64,000 bases of DNA from Streptomyces sp. NBC_01296 (GCF_035984415.1 NZ_CP130720.1:5456001-5520000), one strand, 5' to 3'; counted from the first letter of the stretch, positions 24,922 through 33,196 are shown. Notes: generated from the sequence alone by a model not told the origin. Made by a program: numbers and translations.

Positions 24922-25677
24922 GTGACGGACTCGGGGGAGCCCAGGTCCTCCGGCGGCGGGCGGCTGCTGACCTTCGCCGCATGGTCCGTACTGGTGCTCG
25001 GCCTGTGGCTGTGGGGCCGCGAGATCACCGGCGTCCCGCCGAGCCCGTCCGCCGGACTGGCCGGCGGCTCGTCGATCCCGGTCCCGGGGCTGCCCGTCGC
25101 GCACACCCCGCTGGCGGCGTCCGTGCCGACGCGGGTCGACATGCCGTCGACAGGGATCCAGGCCCCCGTGATCTCCCGGGGCCTCGATGCCCAGGGCGCC
25201 ATCGAGCCGCCGCCCTTCGACCGCCCCGGCACGGTCGGCTGGTGGGGCGGCGGCGCCAAGCCGGGCGAGGCCGGGACCGCGCTGCTCGTCGGGCACGTGG
25301 ACACGGCCTCGAAGCCGGCGGTGTTCTACGGCCTGAGCTCGGCGCGCCCGGGCGGCACGGTGCGCGTGGTGCGGAGGGACGGGTCGGTCGCCGAGTTCAC
25401 GATCGAGGACGTACGGGTCTACGAGCGGGCCCGCTTCGACGCGCACCGGGCCTACGGCCCGCGCATCCCGGGCCGGGCCGAGCTGCGCCTGGTGACCTGC
25501 GGGGGAACGTACGACAAGGCGGCGAAGGAGTACACGGCGAACGTGGTCGTCTCGGCCTACCTGACGGGCACGACCCCGCCCGCGAGGCCGGGTACGGGGA
25601 CCGGCGCAGGTGCGGGCACCGGGGCGGGCGCCGGAGCGGGGGCCGGAGCGGGGGCCCGGTCCGGCGCGGCGGCGTGA
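24922..25677 (+). CDS. Class F sortase
   Basis: The 251-residue protein has an N-terminal transmembrane helix (about 15-32), a sortase domain with the catalytic histidine in LLVGHVDTASKPAVF and cysteine in LRLVTCGGTYD, and an unusual C-terminal tail of Gly/Ala/Thr repeats (about 222-251). Class F sortases of actinobacteria are paired with few substrates; here the gene 11 bases upstream encodes an LPHTV protein. GTG at 24922 is the start. Downstream are 145 bases without a gene and then the tRNA-Lys terminator. Confidence 0.88.
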   Translation: MTDSGEPRSSGGGRLLTFAAWSVLVLGLWLWGREITGVPPSPSAGLAGGSSIPVPGLPVAHTPLAASVPTRVDMPSTGIQAPVISRGLDAQGAIEPPPFDRPGTVGWWGGGAKPGEAGTALLVGHVDTASKPAVFYGLSSARPGGTVRVVRRDGSVAEFTIEDVRVYERARFDAHRAYGPRIPGRAELRLVTCGGTYDKAAKEYTANVVVSAYLTGTTPPARPGTGTGAGAGTGAGAGAGAGAGARSGAAA

Positions 25678-25823
25678 GGCGGCACGCGCACGGTCGCGCG
25701 CACCGGCCCCGGCACCGCCGGCCGACCGGTCCTCGACCGCGCGGCGCGCCCGGACCGCGGGAGGAGTCCGGGGACCGGCGCGGGAGGCCCGCCCGCCACT
25801 CTAGGGCCGGGCGACACGACGAA

Positions 25824-25857
25824 AAAGCCCCTCGCGGCTTTCGCTGCGAGGGGCTTT
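25824..25857 (-). terminator. Rho-independent terminator of tRNA-Lys copy 1
   Basis: A 12-bp perfect stem (AAAGCCCCTCGC with GCGAGGGGCTTT) with a 10-base loop; on the minus strand the stem runs into TTTTT. It lies 11 bases beyond the tRNA 3' end. Confidence 0.85.
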
Positions 25858-25867
25858 CCCTTGTCTG

Positions 25868-25941
25868 TGCGCCGCCAGGGACTCGAACCCCGGACCCGCT
25901 GATTAAGAGTCAGCTGCTCTAACCAACTGAGCTAGCGGCGC
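25868..25941 (-). tRNA. tRNA-Lys (anticodon CTT), copy 1
   Basis: A 74-base cloverleaf with acceptor arms GCGCCGC and GCGGCGC, discriminator A, anticodon arm GCTGA/TCAGC around loop CTCTTAA (anticodon CTT) and a T loop TTCGAGT. CCA is not encoded. The sequence is identical to copies at 32183-32256 and 41703-41776. Confidence 0.97.
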
Positions 25942-26030
25942 TTGCTGACAGGGAAAACTCTACCCCACCTCGAGTGGTGCTCGTGACAAGCCGCGCCCGC
26001 CTTGTCCGATTAACCCATGTTTGAGGGGTT

Positions 26031-26044
26031 TATCGTGCACGATA
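26031..26044. promoter_or_regulatory. 14-bp perfect palindrome upstream of the peptidase gene
   Basis: TATCGTGCACGATA lies 84 bases before the start at 26128, overlapping a possible -10 (TATGTC, with TTGAGG 16 bases upstream). It looks like an operator for an unknown regulator. Confidence 0.45.
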
Positions 26045-26127
26045 TGTCTGGGCCGAGCCGCATCTGATGCCCCGACAGATGTGTGGCCCGCCGGACCCGC
26101 GACGAGCAGGGGAGTGGACGGAACCGC

Positions 26128-27528
26128 ATGACGATCCAGCCGCCGATGCATGTGCAGATGCCTGCACCGATGCCGATGCCCGCTTTCGAGGAGTACGAGC
26201 CCGCAGGCGACTGCGCCTGCCTCGGCTGTACGCAGCGCCGTCGTGCCCTCGCCCGCGCGCGGGCCATACCGCTTCGTGACGGCGGCCACCCGGCCGCCCG
26301 CGGGACCCGCCGGGTGCTGGTGCTGGCCACCGCGGCGGGCGTGGTTCTGAGCGGTGGCGGCTCGGCCGCACTGGCGGCGGCCACCCCGGTGCCCGGCCCG
26401 GAGCCGGTCTCCCTCGACACCCCCTCTGCCGACACCCCCTCCGCCGACACCCCCGGCTCCCCGCAGGGCGGCCGGTCCCCGCTGCACGGGCGCCCGGCGC
26501 CGGCGAAGCCGGCGGGCACACCCGGGGCCCCCTCGGCGGTCAAGCGCATCGACCGGACCTCGATCATCACCCGGGCGAAGCTGTGGCTGGACGCGAAGGT
26601 CCCGTACAGCATGTCCACGTACTGGTCCGACGGTTACCGGCAGGACTGCTCCGGCTTCGTCTCGATGGCCTGGAACCTTGGTACGAACGAGTGGACCGGC
26701 AGCCTCGACAAATTCGCCACCAAGATCTCCAAGGAGGAGCTGCTGCCGGGCGACATGCTGCTCTTCCACAACCCGTCGGACCCGACCAACGGCTCGCACG
26801 TGGTGCTCTTCGGCGGGTGGGTCGACGAGACGCGCACGCACTACGTCGCCTACGAGCAGACCCGCCCGAACACGCGGAAGGGGGCCACCCCGTACGGCTA
26901 CTGGAACAACGCGACGAAGTACCTGCCGTACCGGTTCAACGGGGTGACGGGCGGCATCACGGAGCCGGACCCGGCGACCGACCCGAAGCCGGCGGTCCCG
27001 ACGCTCTTCCCCGGCGCCACGCAGTTCGGCCCGGGCGCGAACAACGAGTACGTCGCCGAGCTGGGCCGGATGCTGATCGAGCGGGGCGGCCGCCGCTTCT
27101 ACCCCAAGGGCGCGAGCACGGCGTGGAGCGACGCCGACCGGCTGGCCACCCAGGCCTTCCAAAGCGCCCAGGACTGGACGGGCACGGACGCCGACGGGAT
27201 CCCGGGCGCGCACACCTGGCAACTGCTCGTCGAACACAAGGGCAATGACATCCGGCCGACGGTGGACGCCGCGCCGGGCCCTGCCGGGGCAGCGGCCTAT
27301 CCGGGCCCGTCGGTGTTCCGCCCCGGGTCCTCCCACCCGTTCATCGCCGTCCTCGGCCGACAGCTGGTGAAGAAGGGCTTCGGCAAGAACTACACGTCCG
27401 GCCCCGGGTCCCACTGGAGCGAGGCCCACCGCCGCAGCGTCGAGGCCTTCCAGCGCGCCCAGGGCTGGCGCGGCGCCGCGGCCGACGGTTACCCGGGCCC
27501 GGAAACCTGGCGCCGGCTGTTCGCATGA
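26128..27528 (+). CDS. NlpC/P60-like cell-wall peptidase with two peptidoglycan-binding domains
   Basis: The 466-residue protein has a Met/Pro-rich N-terminus, an internal hydrophobic segment (about 65-85), a Pro/Thr/Ser linker, then an NlpC/P60-like core with catalytic cysteine in YRQDCSGFVSMAW and histidine in NGSHVVLFGGWV. Two C-terminal peptidoglycan-binding repeats (ending GIPGAHTWQLL and GYPGPETWRRL) follow. It should bind and cleave or remodel peptidoglycan outside the membrane. ATG at 26128 is preferred over 26083. The next gene overlaps its stop in an ATGA. Confidence 0.83.
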   Translation: MTIQPPMHVQMPAPMPMPAFEEYEPAGDCACLGCTQRRRALARARAIPLRDGGHPAARGTRRVLVLATAAGVVLSGGGSAALAAATPVPGPEPVSLDTPSADTPSADTPGSPQGGRSPLHGRPAPAKPAGTPGAPSAVKRIDRTSIITRAKLWLDAKVPYSMSTYWSDGYRQDCSGFVSMAWNLGTNEWTGSLDKFATKISKEELLPGDMLLFHNPSDPTNGSHVVLFGGWVDETRTHYVAYEQTRPNTRKGATPYGYWNNATKYLPYRFNGVTGGITEPDPATDPKPAVPTLFPGATQFGPGANNEYVAELGRMLIERGGRRFYPKGASTAWSDADRLATQAFQSAQDWTGTDADGIPGAHTWQLLVEHKGNDIRPTVDAAPGPAGAAAYPGPSVFRPGSSHPFIAVLGRQLVKKGFGKNYTSGPGSHWSEAHRRSVEAFQRAQGWRGAAADGYPGPETWRRLFA

Positions 27529-29594
27529 CGGAGGCAACGATGTACCCCACGCACACCACCTCGACGACGGGCACCTTCCGCATCCCCTCCGCGGCAGCCG
27601 CGACCCCGGCCGCCCCGGCCCTGCGGGGCACGGGCGACCTGTACCCCATCCCGCCCCACCCCCCGACCCCGCCCGCGGCGCAGGCCGCTCCGGCCTCGGA
27701 CCCGCTCCCGCACGCGGCGCAAGGCGTCGCCGGGGCGGCGGATTCCGGCGGGCAGGGGCGGTTCGGCGGGCGGGGGTGGGTGGCGGGGACTCCGGTCAGG
27801 CTGCTGGCCGCGCCCCGCGAGGTCGCCCTGCCGCACGGGCGCCCGGCGGCCGATGCCGCCCGGAGCGAGGTCCCGGCCGCCCGGATCCGGGCCGAGGCCG
27901 AGCCGGTGCCCGCACTGGCCGGGGCCGTCGACCGCGCCGAGTCCGGCAGGGGCTCGTACGGCCACGAACCCGATCCGCTGTTCTGCGTACCGGCCCCGGC
28001 GGGGCCCGGCCCGGACGAGGCCGCGCACACGGGCGTGGCCACGCTGCGCCTGCGGGTCCTCGGCGGTGGCGGTGAGCCCCTGCCCCCGCACGGCCAGGTC
28101 TGGCCGCCCGCCGGTCCCGAGGCCGGGCCGGTGACGGACAGCCCCGCGCAGCGGTACCCCGAGGCGTGGCCGCCCGCCGGCCCCCGGGCCGATCCCGATC
28201 CCGAGCCCGCGGCGGACGGCCGCGCGCCCGCGCACGGCGTGGTCGGCCTCCAAGCCGAGCCCGAGCCCGCGCACCCGCACGACCAGGCCGGCGACGAGGG
28301 CGATCCCGAGTCCGCTCACGCGTACGGCCGGCTCGGCCTCCAGGCCGCCTCCGAGTCCGCGTACGGGTCCGGGCACGGGCACGGTCACGGCGAAGCAGGG
28401 CCCGCGGGGCCGTACGGTCCGGAGCCCGCGGCCGAGGCCGGCCGCGCCGGGGTGCCCGGACCCGCGGTCGCGGACATCGTCGCGCAGGCCGTGGCCCGCG
28501 GGATGGGGCCGGAGCGCGAGGAGTCCGACACGCAGGGCCTGCCCCGCATCGCGCCCGTCCGCGGGGCCGCGGTCACCGAGGTGCCGGTGCACCTGCCGTT
28601 CCCCGCGGAGTCCCGGCGAGCCCCGGTCCCGGCCGGGCCCCCGGCCGCCGCCCCGCGGCCCCGCGCCCCCCGCTCCGCCCCCGACCGCCGGGTCCCGCGC
28701 GGCGACGACCGGCTCCGGGAGCACCGCGGCCCGGTGCTGCCCGGCTGGGTCGGCGTCGGCGTCGGCGGGCTCGCCCTCGCCGGCTGCCTGGCGGTGCTCT
28801 GGCGGGCCGGGGCGGTCCCGGCCGCCTTCGTGGCCGCGTTCGGCGCGACCCCCCGCGCCTACCAGGGGCTCCGCGCCACCCACTGGCCGCCGCTCGCCTT
28901 CCTCGGCATCGTCGCGCTGCTCGCACTCGGCGGACTGGGCCGCGCCAAGGCCGGCCACGCCTGGGTGCTCACCCTCTTCGGCCGCTACCGCGGCACGGTC
29001 CGCCGTACCGGCCTCACCTGGGTCAGCCCCCTCCTGCTGCGCCGCCGCGTCGACGTACGGCTGCGGCACTGGCGCAGCGAGCCCATGCCGGCCGTGGACT
29101 CCGGCGGCCTGGCCCTGCGGGTCGTCGTCCAGGTCGTCTGGCAGGTCAAGGACACCGCCCGGGCCACCCTCGCCGTCGAGGACCACACCGACTACCTCGC
29201 CGAGCAGGTCGAATCGGCGATGGCCAGGGTCCTGTCGCAGCTGCCCGCCGACGCCTTCCACGAGGACGCCCCGACGCTGCGCGACGCCGAGGCCGTGGGC
29301 GACGCGCTGACCCGGATGCTGGCGACCGAGACCGAGGCGGTCGGCATCGAGGTGTACTCGGCCCAGCCGACCCGGATCGAGTACGCCCCCGACGTCGCCG
29401 AGGCCATGCGGCGGCGCCGGGTCGCGGCCATCGACGCCAAGCACCGGGACACGGTGCTGACCTCGATCGTGGACGCCGTCGACGACACCGTCCACCGGCT
29501 GACCTCGCGCGGGCTCGTCGAGCTCGACGACTACGAGCGCAAGGCCCTCGTGAAGGACCTCACCGTCGCCTTCTACACGGGACGTCCGGAGTAG
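27525..29594 (+). CDS. SPFH/Band 7 membrane protein with a long disordered N-terminus
   Basis: The 689-residue protein starts at ATG 27525, overlapping the upstream stop by 4 bases. Residues 1 to about 405 are Pro/Ala/Glu/Gly-rich and probably disordered. Two transmembrane helices (about 408-432 and 450-468) precede an SPFH domain (AGHAWVLTLFGRYRGTVRRTGLTW start, VQVVWQVKDTARATL, helical EYAPDVAEAMRRRRVAAIDAKHRDTVL). SPFH proteins form membrane-bound oligomeric scaffolds. Coupling to a cell-wall peptidase gene suggests a wall- or septum-related role. The N-terminal half has strong codon bias but weak conservation potential. Confidence 0.85.
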   Translation: MTEATMYPTHTTSTTGTFRIPSAAAATPAAPALRGTGDLYPIPPHPPTPPAAQAAPASDPLPHAAQGVAGAADSGGQGRFGGRGWVAGTPVRLLAAPREVALPHGRPAADAARSEVPAARIRAEAEPVPALAGAVDRAESGRGSYGHEPDPLFCVPAPAGPGPDEAAHTGVATLRLRVLGGGGEPLPPHGQVWPPAGPEAGPVTDSPAQRYPEAWPPAGPRADPDPEPAADGRAPAHGVVGLQAEPEPAHPHDQAGDEGDPESAHAYGRLGLQAASESAYGSGHGHGHGEAGPAGPYGPEPAAEAGRAGVPGPAVADIVAQAVARGMGPEREESDTQGLPRIAPVRGAAVTEVPVHLPFPAESRRAPVPAGPPAAAPRPRAPRSAPDRRVPRGDDRLREHRGPVLPGWVGVGVGGLALAGCLAVLWRAGAVPAAFVAAFGATPRAYQGLRATHWPPLAFLGIVALLALGGLGRAKAGHAWVLTLFGRYRGTVRRTGLTWVSPLLLRRRVDVRLRHWRSEPMPAVDSGGLALRVVVQVVWQVKDTARATLAVEDHTDYLAEQVESAMARVLSQLPADAFHEDAPTLRDAEAVGDALTRMLATETEAVGIEVYSAQPTRIEYAPDVAEAMRRRRVAAIDAKHRDTVLTSIVDAVDDTVHRLTSRGLVELDDYERKALVKDLTVAFYTGRPE

Positions 29595-29629
29595 GGGGGG
29601 AGCAACGGGGCAAGAGACGCAGCGCATAC

Positions 29630-29666
29630 GGAACGGGTGGCCGGGATCGACCGGGCCACCCGTTCC
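29630..29666 (+). terminator. Hairpin terminator after the SPFH gene
   Basis: Perfect 13-bp arms GGAACGGGTGGCC and GGCCACCCGTTCC with an 11-base loop, 36 bases after the stop and just upstream of the LPMO promoter. Confidence 0.75.
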
Positions 29667-29670
29667 CCCA

Positions 29671-29684
29671 TTGGTCTGGACATG
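29671..29684 (+). promoter_or_regulatory. DasR-like half-conserved site overlapping the LPMO -35
   Basis: TTGGTCTGGACATG matches the left part of the dre consensus (TGGTCTAGACCA core). It overlaps the candidate -35 TGGACA (29677-29682); TAGTCT at 29700-29705 lies 17 bases further as the -10. Chitinase promoters of Streptomyces carry such direct repeats. Confidence 0.6.
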
Positions 29685-29708
29685 GCCAACTCCCGTCAAT
29701 AGTCTGGG

Positions 29709-29724
29709 ACTTGGTCTAGACCTA
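29709..29724 (+). promoter_or_regulatory. DasR-type dre operator at the LPMO transcription start
   Basis: ACTTGGTCTAGACCTA contains the full palindromic core GGTCTAGACC of the DasR responsive element. It lies just after the -10 TAGTCT, so binding would block initiation; release by glucosamine 6-phosphate is the known DasR mechanism. Confidence 0.8.
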
Positions 29725-29779
29725 CATCCCCACGCGTGCGCACGCTCTGGCCGAACTCCCCCCACGTTCAAGGAGCATC

Positions 29780-30400
29780 ATGCGTCCCATCCGCATGCCC
29801 GTTCACCTGCCCAGACGAGCCGGAGCCGCCACGCTCGGCCTCGGTGTCGTCGCCTCCCTGGCGCTCCTCGCCGCCCCCACCGCGAGCAGCCACGGTTACA
29901 CGGACACCCCCATCAGCCGCCAGAAGCTCTGCGCCAACAAGACGGTCTCCGACTGCGGCCCGATCCAGTGGGAGCCGCAGAGCGTCGAGGGCTACAAGGG
30001 CTTCCCGGCCGCCGGTCCGGCCGACGGCCAGATATGCGCCGGCGGACACAGCGAGTTCGCGCAGCTCGACGACCCGCGCGGCGGCGCCTGGCCCACCACC
30101 AAGGTGACCAGCGGGCAGAGCTACGGCTTCCGGTGGCAGTTCACCGCCAACCACTCCACCACCGACTTCAAGTACTACGTCACCAAGAACGGCTGGGACC
30201 CCACCAAGCCCCTCACCCGCGCCGCCCTCGAGTCCCAGCCCTTCCTCACCGTCGCCTACAACGGCGCCCGGCCCGCCATGACCACCGTCCACCAGGGCGC
30301 CATGCCGAGCGGCAAGACCGGCCGGCACATGATCCTGGCCGTCTGGACGGTCAACGACACCCCCATGGCCTTCTACGCCTGCTCCGACGTCCAGTTCTGA
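29780..30400 (+). CDS. AA10 lytic polysaccharide monooxygenase (chitin-binding protein)
   Basis: The 206-residue secreted protein has a signal peptide ending TASS, so the mature chain starts with the histidine of HGYTDTPISR, one arm of the copper-binding histidine brace; the second histidine is in FTANHSTTDFKYYVT. The single catalytic domain (about 170 residues) has no extra carbohydrate-binding module. The enzyme oxidatively cleaves crystalline chitin (cellulose possible). ATG at 29780 follows AAGGAG. Two DasR-like sites in the promoter support chitin/GlcNAc control, together with the chitinase at 34715-36424. Confidence 0.92.
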   Translation: MRPIRMPVHLPRRAGAATLGLGVVASLALLAAPTASSHGYTDTPISRQKLCANKTVSDCGPIQWEPQSVEGYKGFPAAGPADGQICAGGHSEFAQLDDPRGGAWPTTKVTSGQSYGFRWQFTANHSTTDFKYYVTKNGWDPTKPLTRAALESQPFLTVAYNGARPAMTTVHQGAMPSGKTGRHMILAVWTVNDTPMAFYACSDVQF

Positions 30401-30409
30401 CCTTCAATT

Positions 30410-30424
30410 CTGACGACACGTCAG
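30410..30424. promoter_or_regulatory. TetR-type palindrome before the acyl-CoA synthetase gene
   Basis: CTGACG and CGTCAG flank ACA, ending 15 bases before the ATG at 30440. TGACG-N3-CGTCA palindromes are typical of TetR-family regulators of lipid and steroid genes in actinomycetes. No TetR gene is in the window. Confidence 0.5.
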
Positions 30425-30439
30425 CTAATCTCCGGCGGC

Positions 30440-32119
30440 ATGCGGACGACACCCGAAACCGTCGCGGAGCTCATCGCACGCCAATGGGGCGACCACCGGC
30501 CCGGGCTGCAGTACGGCGGCAGCACGCACACCGCCGTCCTCAGCCGCCACCGGACCGCCCAGGAGGCCGCCGCGCGCGCCGCGCTGCTCGTCGACCTGCT
30601 GCCGGCGGACGCCGAACCGCACATCGGGGTGCTGCTCGACAACACCCCCGAGTTCCCGTTCTGGCTCGGCGCGGCGGCCCTCGCCGGGGCCGCCGTCGCC
30701 GGGATCAACCCCACCCGGCGCGGCCCGGAGCTGGCGCGCGACGTGCTGCACACCGACTGCCGGATCCTGGTCACCGAGCGCGCCCACCTGCCGCTGTTGC
30801 GCGGGCTCGACCTGCCCGGCGTGCGGATCCTGGTGACCGGCACCGAGGAGTACGCGCAGCTGCTCGCCCCGTACGCGGCCGCGAAGCCGGGCGAGGCGGT
30901 GATCGCCGCCCCGGGTCCCGGCTCCCGCTTCCTCCTCTACTTCACCTCGGGCTCCACCGGCGCCCCCAAGGCCGCCCTGTGCAGCCAGGGCCGGATCGCC
31001 GCCGCCGGCGACTCCCTGGCCCGGCAGTTCTCGGTCACCCCGGACGACGTCCACTACATCTGCATGCCGCTCTTCCACGGCAACGCGGTCATCGCCGACT
31101 GGCTGCCCGCCCTCGCCGGGGGCGCGTCCGTGGCGCTGCGCCCCCGGTTCTCCGCCTCCGCGTTCCTGGACGACGTCCGCGCGTACGGGGCGACGTACTT
31201 CACCTACGTAGGCCGGGCCGTCCAGTACCTGCTGGCCACCGAGCCCCGCCCGGACGACCGCTCGCACGGCCTGCGCCTCGGCTTCGGCACCGAGGCCGGT
31301 GCGGTGGACGCGGCCCGCTTCGCCGAACGGTTCGGGGTCCGGCTGGTGGAGGGGTACGGGGCCACCGAGGGCGGCGCCTCCGTACAGCGCACCCCGGACA
31401 CCCCGGCGGGCGCCCTGGGGCGGGCGGGGGCCGGGGACGACCTGGCCGTGATCGATCCGGAGACCGGCGCGGAGTGCCCGCCCGCCGTCCTGGACGCGCG
31501 GGGCCGCCTGCTCAACGGCACGGCGGCGATCGGCGAGCTGGTCAACCGGGGCCGGAGCCTGTTCGAGGGCTACTGGCGCAACCCCGAGGCGGAGGCCGCG
31601 CGGACCCGGGAGGGCTGGTACTGGACGGGCGACCTCTTCTTCCGCGACGCGGACGGGTTCCTCTACTTCGCGGGCCGCACCGACGACCGGCTGCGGGTCG
31701 ACAGCGAGAACCTCGCCGCGGCGGTGATCGAGAACATCCTGGCGCGCTGGTCCCCGGCGGCCGCGGTCGCCGTGTACGCGGTGCCGGACGAGGCGGCCGG
31801 CGACCAGGTGATGGCGGCGGTCGCCCTCGAGGAGGGGGAGCGGTTCTCGCCGGAGGCCTTCTCCGCGTTCCTGGCCGCCCAGCCGGACCTGGGTACGAAG
31901 ATGTCCCCGCGCTACGTCCGGATCGTGGAGTCCATGCCGACCACGGCGACGAACAAGGTCCACCGGGTCGCCCTGCGCCGGTCCGGTTTCCGCTGCCCGG
32001 ACCCGGTCTGGTGGTCCCCGCCGGGCGCCCCCGGCTACCGCCCCCTGGGTCCGGCGGACCTCTCCGGCCTGCTGGCGGCGTACGAGGCGCACGGCCGCGG
32101 CGAGCTCCTGGACCGCTGA
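30440..32119 (+). CDS. AMP-binding acyl-CoA synthetase, FadD17-like
   Basis: The 559-residue enzyme has the ATP-binding motif YFTSGSTGAPKAAL (about 168-181), GYGATEGG, the adenylate-contacting YWTGD and RTDDRLRVDSENL near the hinge. The C-terminal lysine region is present (MPTTATNKVHRVAL). It should activate a carboxylic or fatty acid as acyl-AMP and then acyl-CoA; chain length is unknown. The gene stands alone after the LPMO gene, with a short gap containing a TetR-like palindrome and no good ribosome site apart from CCGGCGG. Confidence 0.87.
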   Translation: MRTTPETVAELIARQWGDHRPGLQYGGSTHTAVLSRHRTAQEAAARAALLVDLLPADAEPHIGVLLDNTPEFPFWLGAAALAGAAVAGINPTRRGPELARDVLHTDCRILVTERAHLPLLRGLDLPGVRILVTGTEEYAQLLAPYAAAKPGEAVIAAPGPGSRFLLYFTSGSTGAPKAALCSQGRIAAAGDSLARQFSVTPDDVHYICMPLFHGNAVIADWLPALAGGASVALRPRFSASAFLDDVRAYGATYFTYVGRAVQYLLATEPRPDDRSHGLRLGFGTEAGAVDAARFAERFGVRLVEGYGATEGGASVQRTPDTPAGALGRAGAGDDLAVIDPETGAECPPAVLDARGRLLNGTAAIGELVNRGRSLFEGYWRNPEAEAARTREGWYWTGDLFFRDADGFLYFAGRTDDRLRVDSENLAAAVIENILARWSPAAAVAVYAVPDEAAGDQVMAAVALEEGERFSPEAFSAFLAAQPDLGTKMSPRYVRIVESMPTTATNKVHRVALRRSGFRCPDPVWWSPPGAPGYRPLGPADLSGLLAAYEAHGRGELLDR

Positions 32120-32182
32120 TCCGCGAGCCGTGGGTATTGGTTTTGAGCACCCCTGAGGAGCAGGTAGTATTTTCTCTGTCAG

Positions 32183-32256
32183 GCGCCGCTAGCTCAGTTG
32201 GTTAGAGCAGCTGACTCTTAATCAGCGGGTCCGGGGTTCGAGTCCCTGGCGGCGCA
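32183..32256 (+). tRNA. tRNA-Lys (anticodon CTT), copy 2
   Basis: Same 74-base sequence as the copies at 25868-25941 and 41703-41776, here on the plus strand. Anticodon loop CTCTTAA; CCA not encoded. TAGTAT upstream (32165-32170) is a good -10 box. Confidence 0.97.
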
Positions 32257-32261
32257 CCTGT

Positions 32262-32306
32262 ACTTCGGGCGGTTTCCGGTTCACCGGGAACCGCCCGAAG
32301 TGTTTT
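32262..32306 (+). terminator. Rho-independent terminator of tRNA-Lys copy 2
   Basis: Stem ACTTCGGGCGGTT with AACCGCCCGAAGT (13 bp, extended by an inner CCGG/CCGG) followed by GTTTT, 6 bases after the tRNA. Confidence 0.85.
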
Positions 32307-32346
32307 CGGGGCCCTCTCCCGCTGCCCCGCCCGTCCGTGGCCGGTG

Positions 32347-33105
32347 TCACAAAGTGAGCGACAGCAGCAGCGGCGCGGCCTTCCGGTTCAGTGCGTCCGC
32401 GGCGGCCCGCAGCCGGTGCGCGTGCTCGACGGGCATCGACAGGGCCAGGCAGCCCACCGAGGCCCCGGCCGTGATCGGTACCGCGGCGCAGACGGTGCCC
32501 ACGGCGTACTCCTGCAGGTCCAGCACCGGAACCGTCGCCGGCTGGCTGTCCAGCTTGGAGAAGAGGATCCGCTCGTTCACGATCGTCTTCGAGGTGAGCC
32601 GGGCGATCTTGTGCCGCGAGAGGTGGTCGCGCCGCCCGTTCTGGTCGAGCTGGGTCAGCAGGCACTTGCCGACCGCGCTGGCGTGCGCCGCGGAGCGGAA
32701 GTCGACCCACTCGTGCACCTTCGGGGTGCGCGGACTGTCCGCGAACTGCGTGATCTTCACTTCGCCGTCCACGTACCGGCTGATGTAGACCGCCGCGCCC
32801 ACCGAGTCCCGCAGCCGGTCCAGAGTGTCCTGCAACTTGTTCTGGAGGGCCTGCTGCCTGTCTATGCCGGAGCCGAGCAGGACCAGGGAGTCCCCTATGG
32901 CATAGGCGCCGTCCGCCACCTCGAGGACGTACCCCTCGCGACGCAGCATGAGGAGCATCGGAGCGAGATGGACCGCCGGCAGGCCGGTCTCACGCGCGAT
33001 CTGTACATCGGTCACACCGCCGGTGTGGCGGGCGATCGTTTCGAGTACGCGCAGGGCGTACTGCACCGAGTGGAACGGCGCGGTCGGCTCGGGCTTCAGC
33101 GCCAC
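32347..33105 (-). CDS. IclR-family transcriptional regulator
   Basis: The 252-residue protein has an N-terminal winged helix (about 10-75, DVQIARETGLPAVHLAPMLLMLRREGY) and an IclR effector domain (about 85-250) containing SAAHASAVGKCLLTQL and EYAVGTVCAAVPI. The ligand is unknown. GTG at 33105 follows AGGGGGAA. It is divergent from an LLM oxidoreductase gene over a 230-base gap with inverted repeats at 33149-33196, the likely autoregulatory site. Confidence 0.88.
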   Translation of the reverse strand: MALKPEPTAPFHSVQYALRVLETIARHTGGVTDVQIARETGLPAVHLAPMLLMLRREGYVLEVADGAYAIGDSLVLLGSGIDRQQALQNKLQDTLDRLRDSVGAAVYISRYVDGEVKITQFADSPRTPKVHEWVDFRSAAHASAVGKCLLTQLDQNGRRDHLSRHKIARLTSKTIVNERILFSKLDSQPATVPVLDLQEYAVGTVCAAVPITAGASVGCLALSMPVEHAHRLRAAADALNRKAAPLLLSLTL

Positions 33106-33148
33106 GGTTTTCCCCCTAGCAGGTTGTTACCGCTTGCCCTACCACGAT

Positions 33149-33196
33149 AGCCATCAAGAGGCCCACGTGGAGCGCCTGTTGATGAGATTGATGGCT
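33149..33196. promoter_or_regulatory. Paired inverted repeat in the IclR-LLM intergenic gap
   Basis: AGCCATCAA (33149-33157) and TTGATGGCT (33188-33196) are perfect complements; a second CATCAA-AGGC/GCCT-TTGATG pair is nested inside. IclR proteins often bind two such half sites as dimers of dimers. Confidence 0.5.

Noticed and set aside
25942..26127. ydaO-type c-di-AMP riboswitch before the wall-peptidase gene
   Set aside because: The region is short and dominated by a palindrome; I could not find the conserved pieces of that riboswitch.
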